From JAOPZW01 sp963803375 (GTDB lineage Bacteria; Actinomycetota; Thermoleophilia; Solirubrobacterales; Solirubrobacteraceae), in NCBI GenBank assembly GCA_963803375.1, contig CAWDMB010000008.1, positions 434,001 through 498,000 of the forward strand: DNA of 64,000 nt, written 5' to 3'. Under the pieces are notes generated by a model. It was not told the origin of the DNA. It was given only the letters and a program-made list of their open reading frames with translations, and did no database searches. Below are positions 7,633 through 16,107 of this stretch, in pieces. How positions within the stretch are numbered: position 1 is the stretch's first letter; each line of letters begins with the position of its first letter. Both the position numbers and the translations under genes were made by a program.

Positions 7633-9174
7633 GTGCGCCTGCTCGTCTTCCACGGCTACCTGCTCGGCGGCACGGGCTCGAACGTGTACAACGCCCGGCT
7701 CGTGGTGGCGCTGGCCCGGCGCGGGCACGAGGTCGAGCTGCTCAGCCAGGAGCGCCGCCCCGAGCGGCTGCACTTCGTCGACGCCATCGGGACGTGGGAG
7801 GACGGCCGTCCCGCGGTGCGCGTGCTGCGCGAGCCCGTTCGCGTGACCGCGTGGCGACCGGACATCGGCGGCCTGCTCCCCGTCTACGTCGCCGACCGCT
7901 ACGAGGGCATCGAGGCGCGGACCTACCTCGAGTGCTCCGACGAGCAGATCGCGCGCTACCTCGCCGCGAACGTCGCGGCCGTGCGCGACGTCGCGGCGCG
8001 GGGGCGCCCGGACGCGGCGCTCGCCAACCACCTCGTCGCGGGCCCTGCGATCCTCGCCCGCGCCCTCGGCGACGACGTGCCCTATGCGGTCAAGATCCAC
8101 GGCAGCGCGCTCGAGTACGTCGTCAAGCGCGATCCCGAGCGCTTCGGGCCGCTCGCCCGCGAGGGCCTGGCGCGAGCGCGGGCGGTGCTGGTCGGCTCGC
8201 GCCACACCGCCGAGAGCCTGTGGGCGGCCGTGGACGACCCGGAGCTCGCCGCGCGCACGCGCCTGGGCCCGCCCGGCGTCGAGATCGAGCTCTTCCGCCC
8301 GCGCGAGCGCGCCGAGGCGGCGGCGGAGATCGGCGCGCTCGCCGACCGTCTGCAGGCCTCGGGCACCACCGGCGGCGACTCGGCCTTCGCCCGCGACGAG
8401 CCGGCGGTGGGGCGGGCGCTGGCGTCGCTGCGCCTCCAGGACGGCCCGCACGTCCTCTTCGTGGGCAAGCTCATCGTCTCCAAGGGAATCGACCTGCTGC
8501 TCGCCGCCTGGCCGCTCGTGCTCCGCGAGGCCCCTCGGGCGCGGCTCGTGGTCGTCGGCTTCGGCGGCTGGAGCGACGCGCTGCAGCGCCTCCTCGGCGC
8601 TCTGGCCGGCGGCGACGCCGCCGGCGTCCGGGCCGTGGCCGAAGCCGGCCGTGAGCTCGAGGGCGGCCCGCGCGCCCCGCTCGGGCACCTGCTCGCGTTC
8701 CTGGACCGGACGGACGACGCGTACTGGGCGGCCGCCCGCACGCTGCCCGAGCGCGTCGTGATCACCGGCCGCCTCGAGCACGACGAGCTCGCGCCCGTCC
8801 TCGCGGGCGCCGACGCGCTCGTGTTCCCGAGCACGTTTCCCGAGGCCTTCGGGATGGTGGCCGCGGAGGCGGCCGCGTGCGGCGTGCTGCCCGTCTGCGC
8901 CGATCACTCGGGCCTGGCCGAGGTCACGGCCGTACTGCGCGCCGCCGTGCCCGAGGCCGCGCGCGCGTGGCTGTCGTTCACGGTCGGCGACGAGGCGGTC
9001 CCCGAGCTCGCCGAGCGCGTCGGCGCCTGGCTGCGAGCGCCGGCCGAGCTGCGGGCCCGCACGCGCGCCGCGCTCGTCGAGGTCGCTCGCGCGCGCTACT
9101 CGTGGGAGGGCGTCGCCGACAGCGTCGTGGCGGCGGCCTGCGGGCGCCTCGACGAGCTGCCGCGCCCGGCCTGA
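7633..9174 (+). CDS. glycosyltransferase family 4
   Basis: A 513-aa GT-B-fold glycosyltransferase. The N-terminal domain starts MRLLVFHGYLLGGTGSNVY with the GG loop; the C-terminal domain has VLFVGKLIVSKGIDLLLAAW and the nucleotide-sugar-binding FPEAFGMVAAEAAACG with its EX7E pattern. An insert around residues 240-330, between the donor-domain strands, makes it longer than most GT4 enzymes. Substrates cannot be read from sequence. The neighbours give no pathway, so it may act on glycolipids or storage glycans. The GTG start is supported by the TAGGCT box 9 bases upstream. Confidence 0.88.
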   Translation: MRLLVFHGYLLGGTGSNVYNARLVVALARRGHEVELLSQERRPERLHFVDAIGTWEDGRPAVRVLREPVRVTAWRPDIGGLLPVYVADRYEGIEARTYLECSDEQIARYLAANVAAVRDVAARGRPDAALANHLVAGPAILARALGDDVPYAVKIHGSALEYVVKRDPERFGPLAREGLARARAVLVGSRHTAESLWAAVDDPELAARTRLGPPGVEIELFRPRERAEAAAEIGALADRLQASGTTGGDSAFARDEPAVGRALASLRLQDGPHVLFVGKLIVSKGIDLLLAAWPLVLREAPRARLVVVGFGGWSDALQRLLGALAGGDAAGVRAVAEAGRELEGGPRAPLGHLLAFLDRTDDAYWAAARTLPERVVITGRLEHDELAPVLAGADALVFPSTFPEAFGMVAAEAAACGVLPVCADHSGLAEVTAVLRAAVPEAARAWLSFTVGDEAVPELAERVGAWLRAPAELRARTRAALVEVARARYSWEGVADSVVAAACGRLDELPRPA

Positions 9175-9230
9175 CGTGGCGCTCGGACCGCCGCCGCGCC
9201 GCCGTCCGAGCGGATAGAGTTGCGCCCGCG

Positions 9231-9959
9231 ATGGGTCCAGACCTGCTCCGAACCCTCGTCCGCGGCGCGGCGGCCACGGTCGCGACGGTGGGCGCGGCGG
9301 CCCTCCTCTCGGCCTGCGCGGCGAACGACGGCGGCGACGACGCGGACGTCGTCGCGGGCAAGCAGCTCTTCGTCTCCAGGTGCGGCTCCTGCCATCAGCT
9401 CGCGCGTGCGGGAACCAAGGGCGTGACGGGGCCCGACCTCGACCAGGCCTTCCAGCAGGCGCTCAAGGACGGCATGCGCCGCGACGGGATCCGGGGGGCC
9501 GTCCACGGCTGGATCCTGCACCCGGCGATCGGCGGGGTCATGCCCGCCAAGCTCGTCACCGGCGACGACGCGGTCGACGTGGCCGCCTACGTGTCGAGGT
9601 CCGTTGCCCGTCGCGGGCAGGACACGGGACTGCTGGCCACCGCCGTCAAGAAGGCCGGGAGCGGCAAGCCGGCCGTCGCCAAGGGTGGCACGCTCGAGAT
9701 CGACGCCGATCCGACCGGCCAGCTGGCCTACGTGACGAAGCGCGGCGAGGCGACGCCCGGCAAGCTGACCGTCGAGTCGCGCAACCGCTCGAGCACCGGC
9801 CACGACATCGTCATCGACGGCAAGGGCAAGGGCCAGGTCGTCGCCAACGGCGGCGTCTCGAGGTTCAGCGCCGACTTCCAGGCCGGCACCTACACGTTCT
9901 ACTGCTCCGTGCCCGGCCATCGCCAGGGCGGCATGGAGGGCAAGCTCGTCGTCAAGTAG
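9231..9959 (+). CDS. cytochrome c / cupredoxin fusion lipoprotein
   Basis: A 242-aa lipoprotein (lipobox LLSAC, Cys29) carrying two redox domains. Residues 40-130 form a class I cytochrome c with CGSCH at 51-55 and a likely axial Met104. Residues 155-242 form a plastocyanin-like domain with the four type-1 copper ligands H191, C225, H230 and M235. Such a protein could pass electrons outside the membrane to a terminal oxidase, and it lies convergent to the caa3 oxidase operon. ATG 9231 is 10 bases after a TAGAGT box. The combination in one chain is seen directly; the role as oxidase donor is inferred. Confidence 0.88.
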   Translation: MGPDLLRTLVRGAAATVATVGAAALLSACAANDGGDDADVVAGKQLFVSRCGSCHQLARAGTKGVTGPDLDQAFQQALKDGMRRDGIRGAVHGWILHPAIGGVMPAKLVTGDDAVDVAAYVSRSVARRGQDTGLLATAVKKAGSGKPAVAKGGTLEIDADPTGQLAYVTKRGEATPGKLTVESRNRSSTGHDIVIDGKGKGQVVANGGVSRFSADFQAGTYTFYCSVPGHRQGGMEGKLVVK

Positions 9960-10072
9960 CCGGTCGCCCGGGTCCGATCGATCCCGTCAGGGGGCTCGGC
10001 AGGAAGGTGTTCGTGGCCGGGGCGACCGCGGCGCTCACTCAGGCAGCGGCTGGCAGCGCCGCCGGCCGGTTG

Positions 10073-10183
10073 TCAGCCCAGCGCCCTGACGGCGAGCACG
10101 ACGGCGATGACCACGGCCGCCACGACCGCGACCCAGACGAGGACCGTGAAGGCCTCGCCCTCCGAGCGCAGCGGGTTGATCAC
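10073..10183 (-). CDS. 36-aa single-span membrane protein of the caa3 operon
   Basis: A very short frame with GTG at 10183 overlapping the ctaE stop as GTGA. The product is INPLRSEGEAF followed by a Val/Ala-rich helix that would span the membrane once, ending RALG. The tight overlap and the clean helix favour a real small oxidase-associated subunit, comparable in size with the minor subunits of other heme-copper oxidases. Homology was not tested. Confidence 0.6.
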   Translation of the reverse strand: MINPLRSEGEAFTVLVWVAVVAAVVIAVVLAVRALG

Positions 10184-10803
10184 AGGACGTAGACCGTCGT
10201 GTAGACGACGACCCACATGACGTCGACGAAGTGCCAGTAGATGCCCGGCACCTCGACGCCGCGGTGCTCCTCGGGTGAGAAGTGCCCGCGGAAGGAGCGC
10301 ACGACCACCATCGCCAGCAGCGTCAGGCCGACGAAGACGTGCGCCCCGTGCAGGCCGGTGAGCCCGTAGAAGATCGAGGCCTGGGCGAAGTCGTGCGGCG
10401 CGAAGCCGATGTGAACGTACTCGTTGATCTGGACGAAGAGGAACGTGCTGCCCAGCAGGAACGTCGCGAGGATGCCGGCGCGCAGGCCCCGGCGGTTGCC
10501 GTTCTTGATCGAGGTCTCCGTCCAGTGCATCGTCAGCGACGACGACAGCAGGATCGCCGTGTTGACGCCCGCGACGGCGACCGGGAGCTCGTTGCCGCGG
10601 ACCGGGAACCACTGGTCGCCCGACACGACCCGGATGAAGAAGTAGGCCGTGAAGAAGGCCCCGAAGACCATGACCTCGGAGATGATGAAAAGCAGCATCC
10701 CGAGGAGCTGGGGCTCCACCCGCGACGAGCGGTTGGCCGGCGGCGGGCCGTGGTGGTGGTCGTCGTGGACGACCGCGCCGGCGGAGATGGCTCCAGCCTC
10801 CAT
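10180..10803 (-). CDS. ctaE: cytochrome c oxidase subunit III
   Basis: A 207-aa membrane protein of the heme-copper oxidase subunit III family, with about five helices. Typical segments are LLFIISEVMVFGAFFTAYFF, MHWTETSIKNGNRRGLRAG, YGLTGLHGAHVFVGL and EVPGIYWHFVDVMWVVVY, including the conserved Glu and His residues. The His-rich N-terminus (HDDHHHGPP) is cytoplasmic. It is the fourth gene of the minus-strand A2 operon and the only subunit III gene in the window, so it may also serve the A1 oxidase. Confidence 0.93.
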   Translation of the reverse strand: MEAGAISAGAVVHDDHHHGPPPANRSSRVEPQLLGMLLFIISEVMVFGAFFTAYFFIRVVSGDQWFPVRGNELPVAVAGVNTAILLSSSLTMHWTETSIKNGNRRGLRAGILATFLLGSTFLFVQINEYVHIGFAPHDFAQASIFYGLTGLHGAHVFVGLTLLAMVVVRSFRGHFSPEEHRGVEVPGIYWHFVDVMWVVVYTTVYVL

Positions 10804-10811
10804 GGTGCTCG

Positions 10812-11642
10812 CTACGCCGCCGTCGGCGCCTCGTCGGACGCCTCGACGTGGTCGACGGGCTTGTTCGAGACCCGGCGGACGCGCGCGATCAGGTCCGAGC
10901 GCAGCCAGCCCGAGCGCGTGGCCGGCAGCGTCGAGATGACGATGTCGTCGACGCGGAAGAACTGCAGCGCGTTCATGACGGCCGTATAGGGGTCGGGGTC
11001 GCCGATCATGCCCGCGCAGATCATGTCGGCGGCGCGGGCGCGGTCGATGACCTGCGTCAGGCGGGCGCGGGCCTGCCGGGCCGCGACGCCGTGGCCGCCC
11101 TCCTGGGGCACGACGAAGATGAACACGTGGCGCTCGGGATCGGCCGCCCTGGCCTTCAGCGCCTCGAGGAAGCCGTCGGAGGCCGCCGTGCGGTTGGCCA
11201 CGCCGAGCGTCACGTTGAAGGGTAGGTGCTGGTGGTCGAGATCGACGATGACGTGCTCGACCGGGATCCGCGTGGCGCCGGCGACGCGCTCGATGAGGTC
11301 GCGCCGCAGCCAGCCCGAGGACGTCGCCGGGTAGGTCGAGATGATGATCTCGTCGGGGCGGTGCTCGGCGAGCGCGTCCATCGTCGCCGCGAAGGGATCG
11401 GGGTCGCCGACGTCGCCGATCGCGTCGATGCCCTCCTCGCGGAGGATCTTGCGCGCCAGGTCGATGCGCACCTGCGCGGCGTCGAAGACCGCCTCGTCGT
11501 AGATGACGTTGCCCTGGCGCGGGTTCGTGCGCGGGACGCAGACGATGACCCGGAGCCCGCCCTCGCCCGCCTTCTCCTTGATGCGCTCCATGAGCGGTCG
11601 GCCGCCGAGCGTCTCGTTGGCCACGACCAGGATCGTCTTCAC
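10812..11642 (-). CDS. tandem universal-stress-like protein in the oxidase operon
   Basis: A 276-aa soluble protein built of two similar halves of about 135 aa. Each half ends in a near-repeat: ISTYPATSSGWLRRDLIERV in the first and ISTLPATRSGWLRSDLIARV in the second, both preceded by GDPDP. The alpha/beta pattern and the MKTILVVANETLGG start resemble universal stress proteins, but the nucleotide-binding GxxGxxxxG pattern is not obvious. It lies 1 base after ctaD and 8 bases before ctaE, so it is cotranscribed with the oxidase. A regulatory or assembly role is possible but unproven. Confidence 0.75.
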   Translation of the reverse strand: MKTILVVANETLGGRPLMERIKEKAGEGGLRVIVCVPRTNPRQGNVIYDEAVFDAAQVRIDLARKILREEGIDAIGDVGDPDPFAATMDALAEHRPDEIIISTYPATSSGWLRRDLIERVAGATRIPVEHVIVDLDHQHLPFNVTLGVANRTAASDGFLEALKARAADPERHVFIFVVPQEGGHGVAARQARARLTQVIDRARAADMICAGMIGDPDPYTAVMNALQFFRVDDIVISTLPATRSGWLRSDLIARVRRVSNKPVDHVEASDEAPTAA

Positions 11643-11643
11643 G

Positions 11644-13560
11644 CTAGGTCCCTCGCTCGCCGCTCGTGGTCACCGTGGGCCCGGCGGGCGCGGGCACCTC
11701 GGCGGGCTTGGCCGGCCCGAAGATCCCGTGGACCGCGCCCGGCACACCGTACTCGTAGGGGCCGCCGACGACCGTGGGCACCTGGTCGAAGTTGAAGACG
11801 GGCGGGGGCGAGGAGACCTGCCACTCGAGCGTGAGCGCGCGCCACGGGTTCGCGGTCGCCCGCGGGCCGCCGCGCCACGAGGCCACGACGTTGTAGAGGA
11901 AGATCAGCGTGCTGAGCCCGAGCACGAACGAGAAGACCGAGATGAAGAGGTTCCAGTCCGCGTACTGCTGGGCGTAGTCGTAGACGCGGCGCGGCATCCC
12001 GTCGACGCCGATGAGGTGCATCGGGCCGAAGGTCAGGTTGAACGAGACGAACGTCGTCCAGAAGTGCAGCTTGCCCAGGCGCTCGTCGTACATCCGGCCC
12101 GTCATCTTCGGGAACCAGTAGTAGACGCCGGCGAAGATCGTGAACAGCGATCCGCCGAAGAGCACGTAGTGGATGTGGGCGACGATGAAGTACGTGTCGC
12201 TGACGTGGATCGTCACCGGGATCATGGCCAGCATCACCCCCGAGATCCCGCCGAGGGTGAACATCGTCAGGAAGCCGAGCGCGAACAGCATCGGCGTGTC
12301 GAGGTGCAGCACGCCTCGCCACAGCGTCGCCAGCCACGAGAAGATCTTGATCCCGGTGGGCACCGCGATGATCGCCGTGGTGACCATCATCGGCACCCGG
12401 ATCCACGACTGCATGCCGGACACGAACATGTGGTGGGCCCAGACCGTGAAGCCGAGCACGACGATGGCCAGCAGCGAGAAGGCCATCATGCGGTAGCCGA
12501 AGATCGGCTTGCGCGACTTGACCGCGAGGATCTCGCTGATGATCCCGAAGCCCGGCAGCATCATGATGTAGACGGCCGGGTGCGAGTAGAACCAGAAGAC
12601 GTGCTGGTACATGAGCACGTCGCCGCCGGCGCCCCCCGCGGTGGTGAAGAGGTCGAAGCCCAGCGCGCGGTCGAGCAGGACGAAGAACTGCGAGGCGGCG
12701 ATGAACGGCGTGGCGATGACGACGAGCAACGAGGTCGAGAAGTTCGCCCAGACGAGCAGCGGCAGGCGGAAGAACGACATCCCCGGCGCGCGCATCGTGA
12801 TGATCGTCACGAGGAAGTTCAGCGCGGTGGCGATCGACGACGCGCCCGCGAACTGCACGGCGACCGTGAAGAAGACCTGGCCGATCGGCTGCGTCTGGCT
12901 CAGTGGCGCGTACGCCGTCCAGCCGCTGGCGAACGACCCGCCGGGGGCGAAGAAGCTCAGCAGCATCATGACCCCGCCGATCGGCAGCAGCCAGTAGGAC
13001 AGCGCGTTGAGCCGGGGGAAGGCCATGTCGGGCGCGCCGATCATGAGCGGCAGGACGAAGTTCGCCAGCCCCGCGAAGACCGGGATGACGAAGAGGAAGA
13101 TGAGCAGCGACGCGTGGACGCTGAAGAGCCCGTTGTAGGCGTTGGAGTCGACGAACTGGCGCCCCGGGGCGGCCAGCTCCGCGCGCATGAGCATCGCCAT
13201 CAGCCCGCCGACGAACAAGAAGAAGAACGAGGTGACGACGTACTGGATGCCGATCACCTTGTGGTCGGTGTTCGGCCGGAAGTAGTCCCTCCACGAGTAG
13301 GCGCCGTGGCCCGAGTGATCCTCGGGCCGCGTCTTGCGCCCGGCCGCCCAGTAGAACCAGTAGTCGAAGACGCCGAGCCCGACGAGGAAGAAGAACGGCA
13401 CGACGATGAGCCCGATCGTCAGGACCGATTCGCCGTCGAGCAGCGGCTCGTAGCCGAAGAGCGCGCGCAGGCCGATGCTCAGCGCGTAGGAGCACGCGAC
13501 GCCGAGCACGAAGTACAGCCCCGCCCGGTACCACCCGGCGGTGCGCAGCTTGACGGACAT
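11644..13560 (-). CDS. ctaD: cytochrome c oxidase subunit I, A2 type
   Basis: Heme-copper oxygen reductase catalytic subunit, 638 aa. Visible ligands are H149 (low-spin heme), H327 with Y331 (CuB and cross-linked Tyr), H376/H377 (CuB) and H462/H464 (hemes). Helix VI reads FYSHPAVY, so the glutamate of the A1 proton pathway is absent and Tyr-Ser stands in its place, the signature of A2-type enzymes such as Thermus caa3. About 95 residues with two extra predicted helices precede the core, which begins at TDHKVIGIQY. It follows ctaC by 13 bases. Confidence 0.96.
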   Translation of the reverse strand: MSVKLRTAGWYRAGLYFVLGVACSYALSIGLRALFGYEPLLDGESVLTIGLIVVPFFFLVGLGVFDYWFYWAAGRKTRPEDHSGHGAYSWRDYFRPNTDHKVIGIQYVVTSFFFLFVGGLMAMLMRAELAAPGRQFVDSNAYNGLFSVHASLLIFLFVIPVFAGLANFVLPLMIGAPDMAFPRLNALSYWLLPIGGVMMLLSFFAPGGSFASGWTAYAPLSQTQPIGQVFFTVAVQFAGASSIATALNFLVTIITMRAPGMSFFRLPLLVWANFSTSLLVVIATPFIAASQFFVLLDRALGFDLFTTAGGAGGDVLMYQHVFWFYSHPAVYIMMLPGFGIISEILAVKSRKPIFGYRMMAFSLLAIVVLGFTVWAHHMFVSGMQSWIRVPMMVTTAIIAVPTGIKIFSWLATLWRGVLHLDTPMLFALGFLTMFTLGGISGVMLAMIPVTIHVSDTYFIVAHIHYVLFGGSLFTIFAGVYYWFPKMTGRMYDERLGKLHFWTTFVSFNLTFGPMHLIGVDGMPRRVYDYAQQYADWNLFISVFSFVLGLSTLIFLYNVVASWRGGPRATANPWRALTLEWQVSSPPPVFNFDQVPTVVGGPYEYGVPGAVHGIFGPAKPAEVPAPAGPTVTTSGERGT

Positions 13561-13573
13561 CAGCGGCCGGACC

Positions 13574-14674
13574 TCACTTGTTCGTCACCCTCGCAAGGTA
13601 CGCCACGAGCGCGTCGCGCTGCGCCGTCGACAGCGTCTGGGCGAAGTTGGGGGGCATGATCCCGCCCTGGTAGCCCTTCGCGATCTCGGCCTGCGGCTTC
13701 TCGATCGACTCGCGGATGAACGCGGCGTTGCGGCCCTTCAGGCCCTTGTCGAGGTTCGGGCCGGTCTGGCCGCTCGTGCCCGCGTCGGCCAGCGTATGGC
13801 ACGAGCCGCAGGCCGTCGCTCCGGTCGAGGGGTTGCCCGCCACGAAGAGCCGCTTGGCGTCGGCCCGCGTGAGCGGCTTTGCGCCGCCGCCGCCGGCCGC
13901 TGGGGCGCGCGCGGTCATCTTCCGTACCCAGGCGCGGTACGCCGCCGGGCTGAGCACGTGCACGGTGCTGCGCATGTAGGCGTGGCCGAGGCCGCAGAGC
14001 TCGGCGCAGACGATGTCGTGGTCGCCGATCGCCTCCGGGCTCTTGGGCGTGACGCGGTAGCTCGTCGTGATCCCGGGGACCGCGTCGATCTTCATCCGGA
14101 AGTCCGGCACCCAGAAGTCGTGGATCACGTCCTTCGCGTGGACCCTGAACTTCACGGACTCGCCCGCGGGAAGGTAGAGCTGCGCTGTCTGGAAGCGCTT
14201 GCCGCCCTCGTCGTAGGCGAACGTCCACGCGAACTGCTGCCCGGTGACGTTGACGACGCGCTCGGCTCCGTTCGCGGCCGCCGGCGCCTTCTCGATGTCG
14301 TGCAGGACGACGAAGGCGTACGTGCAGAGCGACACCAGCAGGATCGCCGGGAACGCCGTCCAGACGACCTCCAGGCGCGTGTTGCCGTGGATCGGCGCCC
14401 CGTCGAGGTTCTCCTCGCCAGGGCGCATCCGGAACCTGAGCACCGAGAAGAGGACGACGACGACGACGAGGACGAAGATCGGCACCGAGGCGACGACGAG
14501 GACGTCCCAGAGCGTGTCGATCCGGTCGGCCTGCGTGGAGTCGGCCGCCGGGAACCAGTCGATGAGCAGGCCGAACGCGATACCCAGCGCCGAGGCGACG
14601 AGCCCGACGACGAGCATCTGCCGGATCGTGCGCCGGTCGGCGCGCCGCTGCTCCCCAGAGTCCTCCGTGGCCAT
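13574..14674 (-). CDS. ctaC: cytochrome c oxidase subunit II with fused cytochrome c (caa3 type)
   Basis: A 366-aa subunit II. Two N-terminal helices (residues 20-40 and 58-80) anchor an outside cupredoxin domain with CuA ligands H185, C223, C227, H231 and M234 (CAELCGLGHAYM). Residues 265-366 form a cytochrome c domain with CGSCH at 289-293 and a Met ligand in GGIMPPNF. The fused cytochrome makes this a caa3-type enzyme that accepts electrons from external carriers. First gene of the operon ctaC-ctaD-stress-like-ctaE-small protein. Confidence 0.96.
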   Translation of the reverse strand: MATEDSGEQRRADRRTIRQMLVVGLVASALGIAFGLLIDWFPAADSTQADRIDTLWDVLVVASVPIFVLVVVVVLFSVLRFRMRPGEENLDGAPIHGNTRLEVVWTAFPAILLVSLCTYAFVVLHDIEKAPAAANGAERVVNVTGQQFAWTFAYDEGGKRFQTAQLYLPAGESVKFRVHAKDVIHDFWVPDFRMKIDAVPGITTSYRVTPKSPEAIGDHDIVCAELCGLGHAYMRSTVHVLSPAAYRAWVRKMTARAPAAGGGGAKPLTRADAKRLFVAGNPSTGATACGSCHTLADAGTSGQTGPNLDKGLKGRNAAFIRESIEKPQAEIAKGYQGGIMPPNFAQTLSTAQRDALVAYLARVTNK

Positions 14675-14775
14675 CTCGGCGGCATCCTATGTGCGCTCCG
14701 CGACGGAGCGCAACGCGCCACGGGAGCCCCGGCGCGACGCCGCTCCGGGCTCGGGTCGGGCGGCCCGGCGGGGAC

Positions 14776-15168
14776 TCAGGCGGCCTGGGCGGCGGGGGCG
14801 GCGGCCGCCGGGGTGCGCTCGAAGCGCCCGCGCGAGCGGAACGTCGACGGCGAGACGCCGTGGCGGCGGCGGAACGCCTTGGCGAACTGGGCGGGCTGGC
14901 GGTAGCCCACGCGGTGGGCGACCTCGCGGACGGTGAGGTCGCGGGTGGTGAGCATGGCGGCCGCGCGCTCCATGCGCACGGCGGTGAGGTGCTCGCGGAA
15001 GGTCGTACGCCCGATCTCCGCGTACGAGCGCTGGAGCTGGCGCTGCGAGGACGCCACGCGGCGGGCGATGTCGGCGAGCGCGAGGTCGGTGGCGAACTCG
15101 GTCTCGACGATCGCGGTCGCGTCCGCGTAGAGGCTCGTGCGGTGAGTGACGGTGGTCGGGCGCTGCAT
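14776..15168 (-). CDS. AraC-type helix-turn-helix regulator, DNA-binding domain only
   Basis: A 130-aa protein consisting almost wholly of an AraC/XylS DNA-binding domain: first helix-turn-helix LALADIARRVASSQRQLQRS, second LTVREVAHRVGYRQPAQFAK followed by the diagnostic AFRRRHGVSPSTFR. There is no ligand-binding domain, so activity is presumably set by expression or a partner. It lies 101 bases upstream of the caa3 operon in the same direction and diverges from the CBS gene, making control of the oxidase genes a reasonable guess. Confidence 0.88.
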   Translation of the reverse strand: MQRPTTVTHRTSLYADATAIVETEFATDLALADIARRVASSQRQLQRSYAEIGRTTFREHLTAVRMERAAAMLTTRDLTVREVAHRVGYRQPAQFAKAFRRRHGVSPSTFRSRGRFERTPAAAAPAAQAA

Positions 15169-15324
15169 GTCACCGGGCTACGTTACGGGGCGACGGACGA
15201 GATCAGGATCGGGCGACGAGCGGTCACAGGTTGGCGCGTTGGCGCGCCTCGACCAGGCGCGGCGCGGATGGTAGATTTGAACGTGCCGTACGTGGCAAAT
15301 GGCACTTGAGAGGCGGAAGGCGCG

Positions 15325-15735
15325 ATGCACGTTCGCGACGGCATGACGCAGGTGGTTCTGACGGTGGGCCCGCATCACACGCTGCGCGACACCGCGCGGC
15401 TGATGGCGGCGCGCCGGGTGGGCGCGGCCGTCGTCATGGATCCCGACGGCATGGGCCCAGGCATCATCACCGAGCGCGACGTGATGCTCAGCGTCGGCTC
15501 CGGCGAGGATGCCGACGCCGAGCGCGTTTCTGCGCACATGAGCGCGGACATCGTCGTCGCCACGCCGGACTGGTCGCTCGAGGAGGCGGCCGTGGCGATG
15601 GTCCGTGGCGGCTTCCGGCATCTCGTGGTCACCGACGGCGGCGAGGTCGCGGGGCTGCTCTCGATGCGCGATGTCGTGCGCTGCTGGACCGACGACGGCG
15701 CCATCTGCGACGTCCCCGTCGACGCGGCCGCCTGA
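15325..15735 (+). CDS. CBS-domain pair protein
   Basis: A 136-aa protein of two CBS motifs (residues 1-60 and 68-128): VGPHHTLRDTARLMAARRVGAAV then GIITERDV, and TPDWSLEEAAVAMVRGGFRHL then GLLSMRDVV. Stand-alone Bateman modules bind adenine nucleotides and usually modulate a partner. It is placed between the two oxidase operons and diverges from the AraC-type gene. The intergenic 15169-15324 contains a likely promoter region but no gene. Confidence 0.88.
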   Translation: MHVRDGMTQVVLTVGPHHTLRDTARLMAARRVGAAVVMDPDGMGPGIITERDVMLSVGSGEDADAERVSAHMSADIVVATPDWSLEEAAVAMVRGGFRHLVVTDGGEVAGLLSMRDVVRCWTDDGAICDVPVDAAA

Positions 15736-15747
15736 GCGCGCCGCGGC

Positions 15748-15978
15748 CTACCGACGGTGCTCGAGCGGAAGCTCGGCGATCGCGCGCCGCGTGTCGGCGA
15801 TCCAGCGCGCGATGACCGCGACGGACAGGATCGAGCCTGCGATGACCAGGAAGATCGAGATCGTCACGCCGATGACGGCCGCCGTGATGCCGACGGTCAG
15901 CAGCAGCGGCTGCAGGCTCGGCCCGGGGAGGTGGATGTCCTCGCCGGCCGGCGGCGTCTCGGGATCGAGCGGGCTCAC
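15748..15978 (-). CDS. two-span membrane protein, probable oxidase subunit IV
   Basis: A 76-aa protein with the N-terminal motif EDIHLPGPSLQP followed by two closely spaced hydrophobic segments and a basic tail. The HLPGPS motif ahead of two helices is familiar from subunit IV-like proteins of actinobacterial and chloroflexal oxidase operons. It is the last gene of the A1 operon, starting 1 base after the preceding stop. The family assignment is from memory of the motif. Confidence 0.65.
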   Translation of the reverse strand: MSPLDPETPPAGEDIHLPGPSLQPLLLTVGITAAVIGVTISIFLVIAGSILSVAVIARWIADTRRAIAELPLEHRR

Positions 15979-15979
15979 G

Positions 15980-16090
15980 TCAGGAGATGTAGATGGCCGC
16001 GGCGACGAACGTCATGCCGAACATGAAGAAGCACACGGCCGCGACGATCAGGCCGAAGCGGACGTTCTTGCGGGCGAGGTTGCGGTCCAT
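15980..16090 (-). CDS. 36-aa single-span membrane protein of the aa3 operon
   Basis: Frame from ATG 16090: a basic N-terminus (MDRNLARKNVRFG) then one hydrophobic helix ending AAAIYIS. It sits 17 bases after ctaB and immediately before the subunit IV-like gene. Size, topology and position match minor oxidase subunits. It is not obviously similar to the 36-aa protein at the end of the other oxidase operon. Confidence 0.65.
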   Translation of the reverse strand: MDRNLARKNVRFGLIVAAVCFFMFGMTFVAAAIYIS

Positions 16091-16107
16091 GGTCGCGCGG
16101 CAGTCTC

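Noticed and set aside
11503..13659. Very long plus-strand open frame opposite ctaD
   Set aside because: It lies antisense to a fully conserved oxidase subunit I and its translation is Arg/Glu/His-rich low complexity, typical of shadow frames in GC-rich DNA.
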